Assembly: GCF_000745855.1 (NCBI RefSeq)
Contig: NZ_JQKD01000017.1
Span: 59,865-123,864, forward strand
Length of the DNA stretch: 64,000 nt
Origin: Xenophilus azovorans DSM 13620
GTDB lineage: Bacteria > Pseudomonadota > Gammaproteobacteria > Burkholderiales > Burkholderiaceae_C
Reading direction: 5' to 3'
The translations under genes and the position numbers were made by a program. This document shows positions 40,302 through 49,308 of this stretch, piece after piece; the stretch's first letter is position 1, and every line of letters starts with the position of its first letter. Under the pieces are notes generated by a model. That model worked only from the letters and a program-made list of their open reading frames with translations, was not told the origin of the DNA and did not search any database.

Positions 40302-43300
40302 ATGTTGTCCCGTCTGATTGAATTTTCCCTGCGCCAACGTGCGCTGGTACTGCTTGGCGTGCTGGCTTTGGCGGGTGCGGGCCTGGCGGCCTTCCTGCAA
40401 TTGCCGATCGACGCCTATCCGGATATTTCCCCCACGCAGGTCAAGCTGATTATCAAGGCCCCTGGCATGACGCCCGAGGAGGTGGAGTCGCGCGTGATCA
40501 CGCCGCTGGAGATGGAGTTGCTCGGTGTGCCGCGGGGCGTGATGCTGCGCTCCACGGCCAAGTACGCCATAGCCGACATCACGCTGGACTTTGCCGAAGG
40601 CAGCGACATCTACTGGGCGCGTCAGCAGGTGGCTGAACGCTATGCCGGCGTTTCGGGCAGCCTGCCCGAAGGCGTCAGCGGCGGGCTGGCGCCGATTTCG
40701 ACACCGCTGTCGGACGTGTTCATGTTCACCATCGAAGGCGGTGGCCTCACGTTGAGCGAGCGCCGCGCCCTACTGGACTGGACGCTGCGCCCGGCCCTGC
40801 GCACGCTGCCCGGTGTTGCTGATGTCAACGTGCTGGGTGGAGAAGCCAAGAGCTTTGCTGTGGTGCCGGATCGCGCACGGCTTTCCGCTGCGGGCCTCAG
40901 CTTCTCTGATGTCATCACGGCGATCGGCCGCAACAACCGCAATGACGGTGCGGGCCGCCTGGATGCAGGCGAAGACACGCTGATCGTGCGCGCCGAAGGC
41001 GCGATCCACACTTTGGACGATTTATCCCGTCTGATCCTGCGCGCGGGGGCCAATGGTACGGCCCCAGTTCGCCTGGGCGACGTGGCCCAGGTGCGCATCG
41101 AAGGCGTGACGCGATATGGCGCCGTCACCCGGGACGGCGCGGGCGAAGCGGTGGAAGGCATCGTGGTGGCGCTGCGCGGGGCCGATGCCTCGGCGCTGGT
41201 CAAAGCCATTCGAGCCCGGCTGGACGAGGTGACTCCCAGCCTGCCGCCCGGCGTCAAGGTGGTGCCGTTCTATGACCGCAGCACGCTGATCGAGCGCGCC
41301 GTGGGCACGGTGGAAAGCGCCTTGCTGGAAGCGACGGTACTGGTCGTTATCCTGCTGCTTCTGTTCCTCGGCGAGCTTCGCGCCGCGCTGGTTGTGGCGG
41401 TGATGGTGCCTTTGGCGGCACTGGGCACCTTCTTGCTGATGCGTCTGGTCGGCATGAGCGCCAACCTGATGAGCTTGGGGGGCCTCGCGATCGCCATCGG
41501 CATGCTGGTGGACGCTGCCGTAGTGGTGGTGGAAAACGCCGTCAGTCGGCTCGACCCGCACGCGCCCAGTGCGCACCAGCCGCGCCTGCACCGCATATTC
41601 GCCGCGGCGCGCGAGGTCGCCATGCCTGTGGCCTCGGGCATCCTCATCATCTGTCTGACCTTCATGCCCCTGCTCACTCTGCAAGGGTTGGAAGGCAAAC
41701 TGTTTGTGCCGGTGGCGCTGACCATCGTATTCGCCCTGGGCGTCTCGCTGCTGCTGTCGCTCACGCTGGTGCCGGTGCTGGCCTCGCTGCTGCTCAAGGA
41801 ACACGCTCACACCGAGCCGTGGGTGATGCGCTGGGCCACGCGCCTGTACCAACCGCTGCTGGAGGCTGCGCTTCACCACCCGCTACGCGCATCGGCGGTC
41901 GCCATCGCGGCCCTGGCATTGGGTGTGGTGGCCTACCTCGGCACGGGCAAGGCGTTCATGCCGACGATGGACGAGGGCGATATCCTGCTGCAACTGCAAA
42001 AGCCGCCGTCCATCGGGTTGCAGCGCTCGCTGGAGATTGACCTGGCAGTGCAGAAGGCCATCGGTGCGGCGGTGCCCGAGGTGCGGCACAGCATCGGGCG
42101 GGTGGGCTCCGACGAGCTGGGGCTCGACCCGATGGGCCTGAACGAAACCGACCTGTTCATGCAGCTCGCACCGCGCAAGGATTGGCATGCAGCCGACAAG
42201 GACGCGTTGAGTGCCGAGATACGCAAGGTGATGGATGCCTTCCCCGGCCTGGAATTCGGCTTTACCCAGCCCATCGAGATGCGCATCTCGGAAATGCTCA
42301 CCGGCAGCCGGGGCGACGTGGCCGTCAAGCTATTCGGCCCTGATCTGCAAACGCTGGGCGATCTGGCGCAGCGCATGGCCGCTCGCATCGAGAAAGTGCC
42401 CGGTGCGCGCGACGTGCTCACCCAGGCCAGCGACAGCGTGGAATACCTGCAGGTGAAGGTGGATGCGCAGGCGGCGGGGCGCGCCGGACTGGCCGTGACG
42501 CAGGTTCAGGACGAGCTGCGCGCGCAGCTCGAAGGCGTGCCGGCCGGGCTGGTGATCGAGCCGGACAGGCGCACGCCCATCGTGGTGCGCGGGGATGCCC
42601 GGCTGCGCGGATCGGCCGAGCGGTTCAAGGACTTGCAGCTCGCCCGTGGCGATCAGGGCGAAATCCCCTTGACCTCGCTGGCGCGCATCGCCACCACTGA
42701 TGGCCCCGTGCTGGTGCGGCGCGAGAACGGCTCGCGCTTCGCGCTGATCCAGTCCAGCGTGAGTGGGCGCGATCTGGTCGGCTTCGTGGATGAAGCGCGC
42801 GCCGCCGTGGTGCGCGACGTGCCGCTGCCGCCCGGCTACCGCGTCGAATGGGGTGGGCAGTTCGAGAACCAGCAACGCGCAGCGGCCCGCCTTGGCATGG
42901 TGGTGCCGGTGGCCCTGGGACTGATTTTCTTCGTGCTGTTCATGACCTTCGGCTCGGTGCGGCAGGCCGCGCTCATCCTCGGCAACGTGCCGTTTGCCAT
43001 GGTCGGCGGCGTGGCGGCGCTGTGGCTGTCGGGGCAGTACCTGTCGGTGCCTGCTTCGGTCGGCTTCATCGCGCTGCTGGGCATCGCCGTGCTCAACGGA
43101 TTGGTGCTGATGACGCACTTCAACCACCTGCACGCGCTAGGCCTGCCCATGGAACAGGTGGTGCGCGAAGGTTCGCTGCGACGGTTGCGCCCCGTGCTGA
43201 TGACGGCTTCCATCACCGCCTTTGGCCTAGTGCCCCTGCTGCTGGCCAGTGGCCCTGGCTCTGAGATCCAGCGCCCACTCGCCATCGTGGTGATTGGCGG

Positions 43301-43397
43301 ACTGGTCAGTTCCACTGCGCTGACCCTGGTCCTGCTGCCGGTGCTGTACCGGCGATTCGGCCAGGCCATCTCCTCACAACAAGGAGTCCACGCATGA
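40302..43397 (+). CDS. heavy-metal efflux RND permease (HME-RND, CzcA/CusA family)
   Basis: 1031 residues, 12 membrane helices in the RND pattern with two large periplasmic domains (about 33-335 and 555-870). HME features: PIDAYPDISPTQVKLIIKAP, PRGVMLRSTAKYAIADITLD, KAFMPTMDEGDILLQLQKPP. Helix 4 reads AIAIGMLVDAAVVVVENAVS with Asp404 and the following Glu. The position of CzcA's Asp402 is Ala398 here, so helix 4 is closer to the CusA pattern; monovalent copper/silver or another cation is possible. Proton-driven export from periplasm or cytosol. The DUF3240 gene overlaps its stop by four bases. Confidence 0.92.
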   Translation: MLSRLIEFSLRQRALVLLGVLALAGAGLAAFLQLPIDAYPDISPTQVKLIIKAPGMTPEEVESRVITPLEMELLGVPRGVMLRSTAKYAIADITLDFAEGSDIYWARQQVAERYAGVSGSLPEGVSGGLAPISTPLSDVFMFTIEGGGLTLSERRALLDWTLRPALRTLPGVADVNVLGGEAKSFAVVPDRARLSAAGLSFSDVITAIGRNNRNDGAGRLDAGEDTLIVRAEGAIHTLDDLSRLILRAGANGTAPVRLGDVAQVRIEGVTRYGAVTRDGAGEAVEGIVVALRGADASALVKAIRARLDEVTPSLPPGVKVVPFYDRSTLIERAVGTVESALLEATVLVVILLLLFLGELRAALVVAVMVPLAALGTFLLMRLVGMSANLMSLGGLAIAIGMLVDAAVVVVENAVSRLDPHAPSAHQPRLHRIFAAAREVAMPVASGILIICLTFMPLLTLQGLEGKLFVPVALTIVFALGVSLLLSLTLVPVLASLLLKEHAHTEPWVMRWATRLYQPLLEAALHHPLRASAVAIAALALGVVAYLGTGKAFMPTMDEGDILLQLQKPPSIGLQRSLEIDLAVQKAIGAAVPEVRHSIGRVGSDELGLDPMGLNETDLFMQLAPRKDWHAADKDALSAEIRKVMDAFPGLEFGFTQPIEMRISEMLTGSRGDVAVKLFGPDLQTLGDLAQRMAARIEKVPGARDVLTQASDSVEYLQVKVDAQAAGRAGLAVTQVQDELRAQLEGVPAGLVIEPDRRTPIVVRGDARLRGSAERFKDLQLARGDQGEIPLTSLARIATTDGPVLVRRENGSRFALIQSSVSGRDLVGFVDEARAAVVRDVPLPPGYRVEWGGQFENQQRAAARLGMVVPVALGLIFFVLFMTFGSVRQAALILGNVPFAMVGGVAALWLSGQYLSVPASVGFIALLGIAVLNGLVLMTHFNHLHALGLPMEQVVREGSLRRLRPVLMTASITAFGLVPLLLASGPGSEIQRPLAIVVIGGLVSSTALTLVLLPVLYRRFGQAISSQQGVHA

Positions 43398-43714
43398 ACG
43401 GATTGAAAGAAGCGCAACTGGTGCGCCTGAATCTGGTGTTTCCACCCACGCTCGAAGACGCCGTCGCCGATGCCCTGATGGCCGACCCGGTGCTGCCAGG
43501 GTTCACCCTGTTGCACGCCGAAGGGCATACCGGCGACTTCGCGCGCGCGTCCATTCGCGAGAAGGTTCGCGGCCGTGTGGATCGGCGCGTCATTTGGGTG
43601 TTGATCGAATATGAACAACTGGAACAGGTCCTGGCGCATCTGCGCCAGCGCATCGCGTCTAGCGATGTCCGCTGGTGGGTGGAGTCGGTGTTGGCAAGTG
43701 GAAGACTGGTATGA
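43394..43714 (+). CDS. DUF3240 protein (P-II-like, RND-associated)
   Basis: 106 residues. AQLVRLNLVFPPTLEDAVAD and LPGFTLLHAEGHTGDFARAS, then RRVIWVLIEYEQLEQVLAHL and SDVRWWVESVLASGRLV. This is the DUF3240 ferredoxin-like fold, commonly placed beside HME-RND pumps and resembling signalling P-II proteins; a metal-responsive modulator of the pump is a guess. Overlaps both neighbours by four bases, so it is an integral part of this operon. Confidence 0.85.
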   Translation: MNGLKEAQLVRLNLVFPPTLEDAVADALMADPVLPGFTLLHAEGHTGDFARASIREKVRGRVDRRVIWVLIEYEQLEQVLAHLRQRIASSDVRWWVESVLASGRLV

Positions 43715-45009
43715 CGAGTAAAAACAAAGGATGCAGCCTGGTACTACCGACTGGTGCCGTCATGGTGGCTATCGCGGCTTTGACATTTCATCCCGCGCAA
43801 GCGCGCGCCGATGATCTTTCGTGGCTGCCTGCGCAGGCGCAAGTCGAAGCGGCGATAAAAATCCAGCCGGTCGTGAATGCCGCAGCCGCTCGCTTGGACG
43901 CGGCGGCCGCCACGCAAAGCGCCCTTGAAGCCGGTAGCCACGAATTTGAACTCAGTAGTGGCCTACAACGTCGCAACGTGACCAACGAAGCGCGTCGCTA
44001 CAACGAATGGGAAATCCAGCTCAGCCGTGCTGTTCGCTTGCCAAACAAGGCGCGTATAGATCGGGACATCGGCAGCCGCACCCGTAGGGTGGCCGATATG
44101 CGCCTTGAAGATGCCGAGCACCAAATGGCAAGGCGACTGTTGGAAGTCTGGGCCGGATGGCTGCGCAGTTTCGTCGTAGCCGACGAGATGCAAGCTCAGG
44201 AAAAGTTGCTTAGACGTGAGCAGGAAGCAATGGCCCGCCGCGTGGCCCTGGGCGATGCAGCGCAGCGGGACAGCGACGTTCTGCAAGCCGAACGCGCGAT
44301 GCTTGCAGCCCAGGTTAGCGCTGCGCGCGACGCAGAACGGGCAGCACGACAAACGATGGTGATCGAGTTCCCGGGCATTGAGATTCCCGCGCGGCCATCC
44401 ACGCTGCCAGATCCCGATCCTTTGCCGGGCGGGGTACAGGAGTGGCTGGCGCGAATTGTGCGACAAAGCGTCGAAATCGGCATTGCCGATGGAGAGGCAG
44501 CGCGCCTTGCCAAGGTGGCCGAGCGAGCTCGCGCCAACCGCACGCCCGACCCCACAGTCGGGGTACGGATGATGTCTGAACGCGGTGGGACGGAACGTGT
44601 CATTGGCGTTGTCCTGACGGTGCCATTTGGCACTGACTATCGCAGTGCAATGGCTGCCACGGAAAGCGCCAACGCAGCTGCCGCAGAGGCAGAGGCGCTC
44701 GGCGTGCGGCGCGCGGTGGAGCAAAGTGCGTGGTTAGCCGCGCAGGCAGCTGAAAGTAAGCGCACGCAGTGGCAGTCATTCGCGCAGGCGCTGGCCGCGC
44801 AGACCACGGCCAGCAACCGCACGCGGCGAGCTTGGGAACTGGGAGAGGCCCCCTTGGCCGAATACCTCTTGACGTTGCGAAACCTGCGCCAGACACGCCT
44901 CGGTGAGGCACAGGCTCGCATCGATGCGCTGCAAGCGTCAGCACTGGTGCGTATCGATGCGCATGCGCTGTGGCATTCGAAGGAGGCACATGCCGATGCC
45001 CCTCAATGA
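43711..45009 (+). CDS. outer-membrane efflux channel protein (CzcC/TolC family)
   Basis: 432 residues. Signal peptide (about 1-32, ends QARADDL). Two repeats of long helical OEP structure: AAAARLDAAAATQSALEAGS with the strand ELSSGLQRRN, and RLAKVAERARANRTPDPTVG with VGVRMMSERGGTERVIGVVL. CzcC-type channels have the same layout. Completes the tripartite pump (MFP, RND, OEP). The 3' end overlaps the PAP2 start by 20 bases. Confidence 0.88.
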   Translation: MTSKNKGCSLVLPTGAVMVAIAALTFHPAQARADDLSWLPAQAQVEAAIKIQPVVNAAAARLDAAAATQSALEAGSHEFELSSGLQRRNVTNEARRYNEWEIQLSRAVRLPNKARIDRDIGSRTRRVADMRLEDAEHQMARRLLEVWAGWLRSFVVADEMQAQEKLLRREQEAMARRVALGDAAQRDSDVLQAERAMLAAQVSAARDAERAARQTMVIEFPGIEIPARPSTLPDPDPLPGGVQEWLARIVRQSVEIGIADGEAARLAKVAERARANRTPDPTVGVRMMSERGGTERVIGVVLTVPFGTDYRSAMAATESANAAAAEAEALGVRRAVEQSAWLAAQAAESKRTQWQSFAQALAAQTTASNRTRRAWELGEAPLAEYLLTLRNLRQTRLGEAQARIDALQASALVRIDAHALWHSKEAHADAPQ

Positions 45010-45778
45010 ATCCCGACTACTGGGCAACGCCCCACTATCCAACGCACCATTCGCACCTCGATTCTTAATCACTCATTTAGCGCTACCAGCGGGTGCGGCG
45101 CTGATCATCAGCAGTCTATTGATGGATGGCGGTGGGGACTTCTGGGTCGCCGATCATCTCTATCGCTTGCAGGGCAGCCGATGGGCTTTGCGGGATGCCT
45201 GGCTAACCAGCAACCTGCTGCATCGTGGTGGGAAGAATCTTTCCACCTTCCTGGCAATTGCGGTTGCAGCAACGTGCATCTGGGCTTGGAGAAAAAAACG
45301 TAGCAACAAATGCTCGGCATACCTACGCTGGCCGCTACTGTATCTTTTTTGTGCGTACTTGATCGGGGCACTGACGGTTTCGGCGCTGAAATCGTTCACT
45401 AACATGGATTGCCCCTGGAACTTGGTGCGCTATGGCGGAGCGCGAGTGTTTGTGGGCCTGTTTGAAACACGCCCGCCCGGTATGCCGCGCGGTGTGTGCT
45501 TTCCCGCAGGGCATGCAAGTGCCGGATATGCATGGGTCAGCCTATATTTCTTTACCTTGATGGTTCGTCCTGCCTGGCGTTGGATGGCCTTGGCTGCAAG
45601 TTTGATGATAGGTGCCATCTTTGGATGGACCCAGCAGGTGCGCGGAGCCCACTTCCTTTCCCATGACTTGTGGACGCTCCTGATTTGTTGGGTCGTTGCC
45701 TTGGGTCTTTTCATGGTCTGGCAACGCTGGTTTGTTGATGGCTCAGGCGATGTCTATTCATCGGGGTTCCAAGCATGA
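44990..45778 (+). CDS. PAP2-family lipid phosphatase
   Basis: 262 residues, six membrane segments. PAP2 catalytic motifs: SFTNMDCPWNLVRYGG (variant of motif 1), FPAGHASAGYAWVSLYFF (motif 2, SGH replaced by AGHAS) and RGAHFLSHDLWTLL (motif 3, R-x5-HD). The ATG at 44990 has AAGGAGG upstream and starts inside the preceding gene. Removes a phosphate from lipid A or undecaprenyl pyrophosphate at the outer face of the inner membrane. The stop overlaps the eptA start (ATGA), implying linked function: making or sparing the acceptor phosphate. A pap2 gene also accompanies mcr-1. Confidence 0.88.
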   Translation: MPMPLNESRLLGNAPLSNAPFAPRFLITHLALPAGAALIISSLLMDGGGDFWVADHLYRLQGSRWALRDAWLTSNLLHRGGKNLSTFLAIAVAATCIWAWRKKRSNKCSAYLRWPLLYLFCAYLIGALTVSALKSFTNMDCPWNLVRYGGARVFVGLFETRPPGMPRGVCFPAGHASAGYAWVSLYFFTLMVRPAWRWMALAASLMIGAIFGWTQQVRGAHFLSHDLWTLLICWVVALGLFMVWQRWFVDGSGDVYSSGFQA

Positions 45779-47448
45779 GAACTTTCAAACAGGCTCTCGG
45801 TCTGATGCCGCGATTCAGAACTGCAAACCTCAAGGACCTAAGCCATTGGCGACCACAATGCAGCGTCGAGTGGCTGATCTTGATGACCAGTATTTTCTTT
45901 GCACTAGCCTGCAATGGTCTATTTTGGAGTAGCGCCTTAGGCGTCCAGTCCAGCTTACGCATGGGTACATCCGTACTGCTGTTTCTGGTGGGAATTCACA
46001 GTCTGCTGTTGAGTTTGGTTGTGTGGCGCTGGAATGCCAAGGTTTTACTTGCGGTGCTTTTTGTTGCCTCTGCCCTCGCAACACATTACATGCGCAGCTT
46101 TCATATCTACCTCGATTCGAGCATGTTGCGCAATGTTCTAGCCACAGACTTCAAGGAAAGTCGCGAGCTACTGACGCCTGCATTGATTGCTCCACTAAGC
46201 CTACTGGCAGTAGTTCCGATTATTTTTCTTTGGCGAATCCGATTGCTCGGGCGTACTTGGCTGAAAGCAACCGTGTGGCGTATGGGATTGATGCTGTTTT
46301 CGACACTGATGATTTCGGGCGGTGTCATGCTGTCATTTCAGGACATGTCCGCACTGATGAGAAATCATCGCGAAGTGCGATACTTGATTACACCGGGAAA
46401 CTATCTGGTGGGTTTGCCGAAGGCACTGACAGGTTCCTCTATCACGCAGTCCGCCGAAAAAATACCCATTGGAGCTGATGCCGTTGCAACAGTCAGGCCC
46501 GAAGGCAGTCGGCCACGTTTATTAGTCTTTGTCGTAGGCGAGACGGCTCGCGCCCAAAACTGGGGATTGAACGGCTATGCACGCGAAACAACGCCTCAAT
46601 TGACTCAGATGGGTGTGATCAATTTCTCCGACATGCACTCCTGTGGAACTAATACCGAGGTTTCTGTGCCTTGCATGTTCTCGTCCTTTGGTCGCCGAAA
46701 CTACGATGAAGACAAGATTCGCTCACACCAATCCTTACTGCATGTTCTGGAGCGCGCCGGTATTACCACCTTATGGAGAGATAACCAGTCAGGTTGCAAA
46801 GGGGTGTGCGATGGTCTCGAATATCAAAGCCTAGGGAATGCACAAAGTTCCTCTTTATGCGTTGATGGTCGGTGTTTCGATGAGATTTTGCTTGAAGACT
46901 TACCAGCTCAGGCTCGCAAAAATCCCGGTGATCGTGTGATTTTTTTGCACCAGCTTGGAAATCATGGCCCCAGCTACTTTCAACGATACCCAGCAGCGTA
47001 TCGAAAATTCATCCCAACATGCGACACACCGGAAATGGGGAAATGCACCCGCGAACAGATTGTGAATAGCTACGACAACGCTATTCTCTACACAGATCAT
47101 TTCCTAACCCAAGTCATTAAAAAATTGCAGGGCCTTTCCGACTACGACACAGCTATGATATTCGTCTCGGATCACGGCGAATCCCTGGGCGAGAAGGGAC
47201 TTTTTCTGCACGGCATGCCTTATGCGATTGCTCCACAAGAGCAGACTCGTGTTCCTTTGGTTATGTGGTTCTCTTCAACGTTTACTCAAAGTCGAGGGCT
47301 GAATATTGGCTGTTTGAGTGAGCGAGCCCGCTCTTATGCGAATCACGACGCATTGTTTTCGTCTGTCTTGGGGCTAATGCAGGTTAAAACAAGTGAGTAC
47401 GATAGGAATTTCGATTTTTTCTTTGGCTGTGATGATAAGAATATATAA
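45775..47448 (+). CDS. eptA: lipid A phosphoethanolamine transferase (EptA/MCR-like)
   Basis: 557 residues. Five N-terminal membrane helices (about 33-186), then a periplasmic sulfatase-like domain. Zinc and catalytic residues by MCR alignment: Glu256 (VVGETARAQNWGLNGY), nucleophile Thr294 (SCGTNTEVSVPCMFS), His397 (LGNHGPSYFQRYP), Asp466-His467 (VSDHGES) and His479 (LHGMPY). Cysteines 290/300, 341/345, 362/367 and 416/424 fit the usual disulfides. Transfers phosphoethanolamine from phosphatidylethanolamine to lipid A phosphate, which lowers binding of polymyxins and cationic peptides. AT-richer than the ICE backbone. Flanked by pap2 and dgkA. Confidence 0.92.
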   Translation: MRTFKQALGLMPRFRTANLKDLSHWRPQCSVEWLILMTSIFFALACNGLFWSSALGVQSSLRMGTSVLLFLVGIHSLLLSLVVWRWNAKVLLAVLFVASALATHYMRSFHIYLDSSMLRNVLATDFKESRELLTPALIAPLSLLAVVPIIFLWRIRLLGRTWLKATVWRMGLMLFSTLMISGGVMLSFQDMSALMRNHREVRYLITPGNYLVGLPKALTGSSITQSAEKIPIGADAVATVRPEGSRPRLLVFVVGETARAQNWGLNGYARETTPQLTQMGVINFSDMHSCGTNTEVSVPCMFSSFGRRNYDEDKIRSHQSLLHVLERAGITTLWRDNQSGCKGVCDGLEYQSLGNAQSSSLCVDGRCFDEILLEDLPAQARKNPGDRVIFLHQLGNHGPSYFQRYPAAYRKFIPTCDTPEMGKCTREQIVNSYDNAILYTDHFLTQVIKKLQGLSDYDTAMIFVSDHGESLGEKGLFLHGMPYAIAPQEQTRVPLVMWFSSTFTQSRGLNIGCLSERARSYANHDALFSSVLGLMQVKTSEYDRNFDFFFGCDDKNI

Positions 47449-47459
47449 GAGTTGTTCTC

Positions 47460-47882
47460 ATGAAAGATAAAAAACACACAATCGCAGCTGATTCCATGTC
47501 CGCATTCGAAAATAAACAAAAATCTCGCCGAGGAATATTGAGAATTTGGCATGCGTCCCATTACTCAATTCAGGGATTGCGCGCTGGATGGAATGAGCCG
47601 GCCTTTAGACTTGAGTCAGTATTTTCCTTTGTGTTGGTCCCATTGGCCTTCTGGTTGGGGCAGGGATGGGTCGAAGTCGCTCTTCTCTCAGGAAGTATCC
47701 TTATTTTGATGATTGTGGAGCTACTCAATACTGCTGTGGAATCGGCGATTGATCGTATTGGCCCTCAATGGCATGAGCTATCAAAGCGTGCAAAGGACAT
47801 GGGAAGCGCTGCCGTGCTGTTAGCCACTTTGCTGACTGGGGGGGTTTGGCTGTCAGCACTCTGGCAAAGGCTGATTAATTAG
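47460..47882 (+). CDS. dgkA: diacylglycerol kinase
   Basis: 140 residues, three membrane segments. DgkA signature in the second half: LLSGSILILMIVELLNTAVE, SAIDRIGPQWHELSKRAKDM, GSAAVLLATLLTGGVWL; the catalytic Glu of ELLNTAVE is present. The first 25 residues are a soluble extension longer than in E. coli DgkA. It recycles the diacylglycerol left after phosphoethanolamine transfer, which explains its place 11 bases after eptA; mcr-3 also has a dgkA downstream. Confidence 0.93.
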   Translation: MKDKKHTIAADSMSAFENKQKSRRGILRIWHASHYSIQGLRAGWNEPAFRLESVFSFVLVPLAFWLGQGWVEVALLSGSILILMIVELLNTAVESAIDRIGPQWHELSKRAKDMGSAAVLLATLLTGGVWLSALWQRLIN

Positions 47883-47924
47883 CCGCGCAAATGAAATTAG
47901 ACGAATTAAAGTGGAGTGAGCACA

Positions 47925-48839
47925 ATGGAGCTTCGACATCTTCGCTGCTTTCTCATCGTTGCGGAGGAACTTCATTTCGCTCGCGCCGCTGAACGACTAC
48001 ATATCGACCAATCTCCACTTTCACGCACTATCAAAGAATTAGAAGAGGAACTTGGTGCTCGTTTATTCATTCGTACTACCCGAAGCACTCAACTAACCCG
48101 TGCCGGGCGACAGCTTTTGGAGCATGTCCCGCGCATTTTTACCGCATTGGATCAGGCCCGTGATGGCGTCAAGTCTGCCACCAACGGATTTTTAGGCCAG
48201 TTACGCATTGCCTTGTCTGATGGTGTAACACCCACACGATTGTCAACTTTGCTGGCGCGATGCCGTGAAGAGGACCCTGAAGTTGAGATGCGTCTGTTTG
48301 AGGTGCCGCTCGGGCTGCAGATCAAGGGTTTGCATGAAGATCTGTATGACGTAGGTTTTTCGATGGCAGAGGATGGAGGCGATGGTATCTTGGTCACACC
48401 TGCTTGGGAAGATGAACTGATGGTAGCGGTGCCAGCCCGCCATCCCGTGCTCGCCTTCAAACAGGTTCCGCTGAAAGAAGTGCTGCGCTATCCGTTGGCA
48501 CTGGGCGACCCGGCGGTCTGCGAAGGCCACGCGCGGCAGATCGATCGTTTTCTGCGCAAGCTCGATCAGGAGCCGCTGATTGCGCAGCGCGTGGCAACCT
48601 TCGACGTGATGATGACGCTGGTTTCCGCTGGCCTGGCTTTGGGCCTAGCGGGCGAGGCGCATATCGCCTCCAGCCGCGAGCCGGGTGTCGTGGCCCGCCG
48701 CTTGGCAGGCAAGCCATACATGCTTACGACCTATCTGCTACGCCGCGATGCGGAGCCGTCCGAGATGCTGGCTCGGTTCATCGAGCGTGTGGCCTTCATT
48801 GATTCGGCAGACGGTATCGACGCTGCCGACGATGCCTGA
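47925..48839 (+). CDS. LysR-family regulator of the ICE
   Basis: 304 residues. N-terminal winged HTH: MELRHLRCFLIVAEELHFAR, AAERLHIDQSPLSRTIKELE; substrate-binding domain from about 92. In Tn4371-like ICEs a LysR gene of this type sits just ahead of traG, so I take this as backbone and not as regulator of the lipid A genes, although the 5' half is AT-rich like the cargo. ATG 47925 with GGAG at 47913-47916, preferred to GTG 47916. The effector is unknown. Confidence 0.9.
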   Translation: MELRHLRCFLIVAEELHFARAAERLHIDQSPLSRTIKELEEELGARLFIRTTRSTQLTRAGRQLLEHVPRIFTALDQARDGVKSATNGFLGQLRIALSDGVTPTRLSTLLARCREEDPEVEMRLFEVPLGLQIKGLHEDLYDVGFSMAEDGGDGILVTPAWEDELMVAVPARHPVLAFKQVPLKEVLRYPLALGDPAVCEGHARQIDRFLRKLDQEPLIAQRVATFDVMMTLVSAGLALGLAGEAHIASSREPGVVARRLAGKPYMLTTYLLRRDAEPSEMLARFIERVAFIDSADGIDAADDA

Positions 48840-48864
48840 ACCATCCGACGAAAGGACTGGAATC

Positions 48865-49092
48865 ATGAACAGAGTGATGCTAATGATGCTGACCGTCGCA
48901 CTGACCGCATGTGGCTCGTCTCAACCTTCGGAAACCGTGGATTTCCTCGCGGCGCATCCCGAGCGCATCAAGGAGATTCAACGGCAATGCAAGGAAGATC
49001 GCACAAAAGTCGGTGATGAACTTTGCCGCCGTGCTGCCGAAGCCGCCAATCGGCGTTTCTTCGGTGACCGACCTGAGCAGAAGTCCAAATAG
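48865..49092 (+). CDS. EexN-like entry-exclusion lipoprotein
   Basis: 75 residues. Lipobox LTACGSS (Cys16) after a short signal peptide, then the small EexN-like pattern: HPERIKEIQRQCKEDRTKVG, DELCRRAAEAANRRFFGDRP with two cysteines that probably form a disulfide. Such lipoproteins block redundant transfer into cells that already carry the element. Followed by a good terminator, so it ends the LysR transcript. Confidence 0.75.
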   Translation: MNRVMLMMLTVALTACGSSQPSETVDFLAAHPERIKEIQRQCKEDRTKVGDELCRRAAEAANRRFFGDRPEQKSK

Positions 49093-49142
49093 CTCTGTTG
49101 TAGTCGCTTCGCAGCGACAAAGTTCTCGCTGACACCTCACTA

Positions 49143-49174
49143 CGCCGCAACGCGCTCCCGTCTGCGGCGTTTTT
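49143..49174 (+). terminator. rho-independent terminator upstream of traG
   Basis: CGCCGCA (49143-49149) pairs with TGCGGCG (49163-49169), followed by TTTTT (49170-49174). It separates the LysR/lipoprotein transcript from traG, whose promoter should lie in 49175-49290. Confidence 0.85.
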
Positions 49175-49308
49175 ATTGCCTTCGCTCCTGCAAGAAATCA
49201 GGCTTTTTCGGCCTAAATCCCCGCCATAACGGTCTTTGACCGACCTATGCACACGCCTTGATCCTGATGCACGCGGCACGTTGTTGTGCCGTGATTGGAG
49301 GCGGGATC

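Noticed and set aside
43760..44900. Minus-strand open frames opposite the outer-membrane channel gene
   Set aside because: The plus-strand frame has a signal peptide, family repeats and operon overlaps; the minus frames have no family features.
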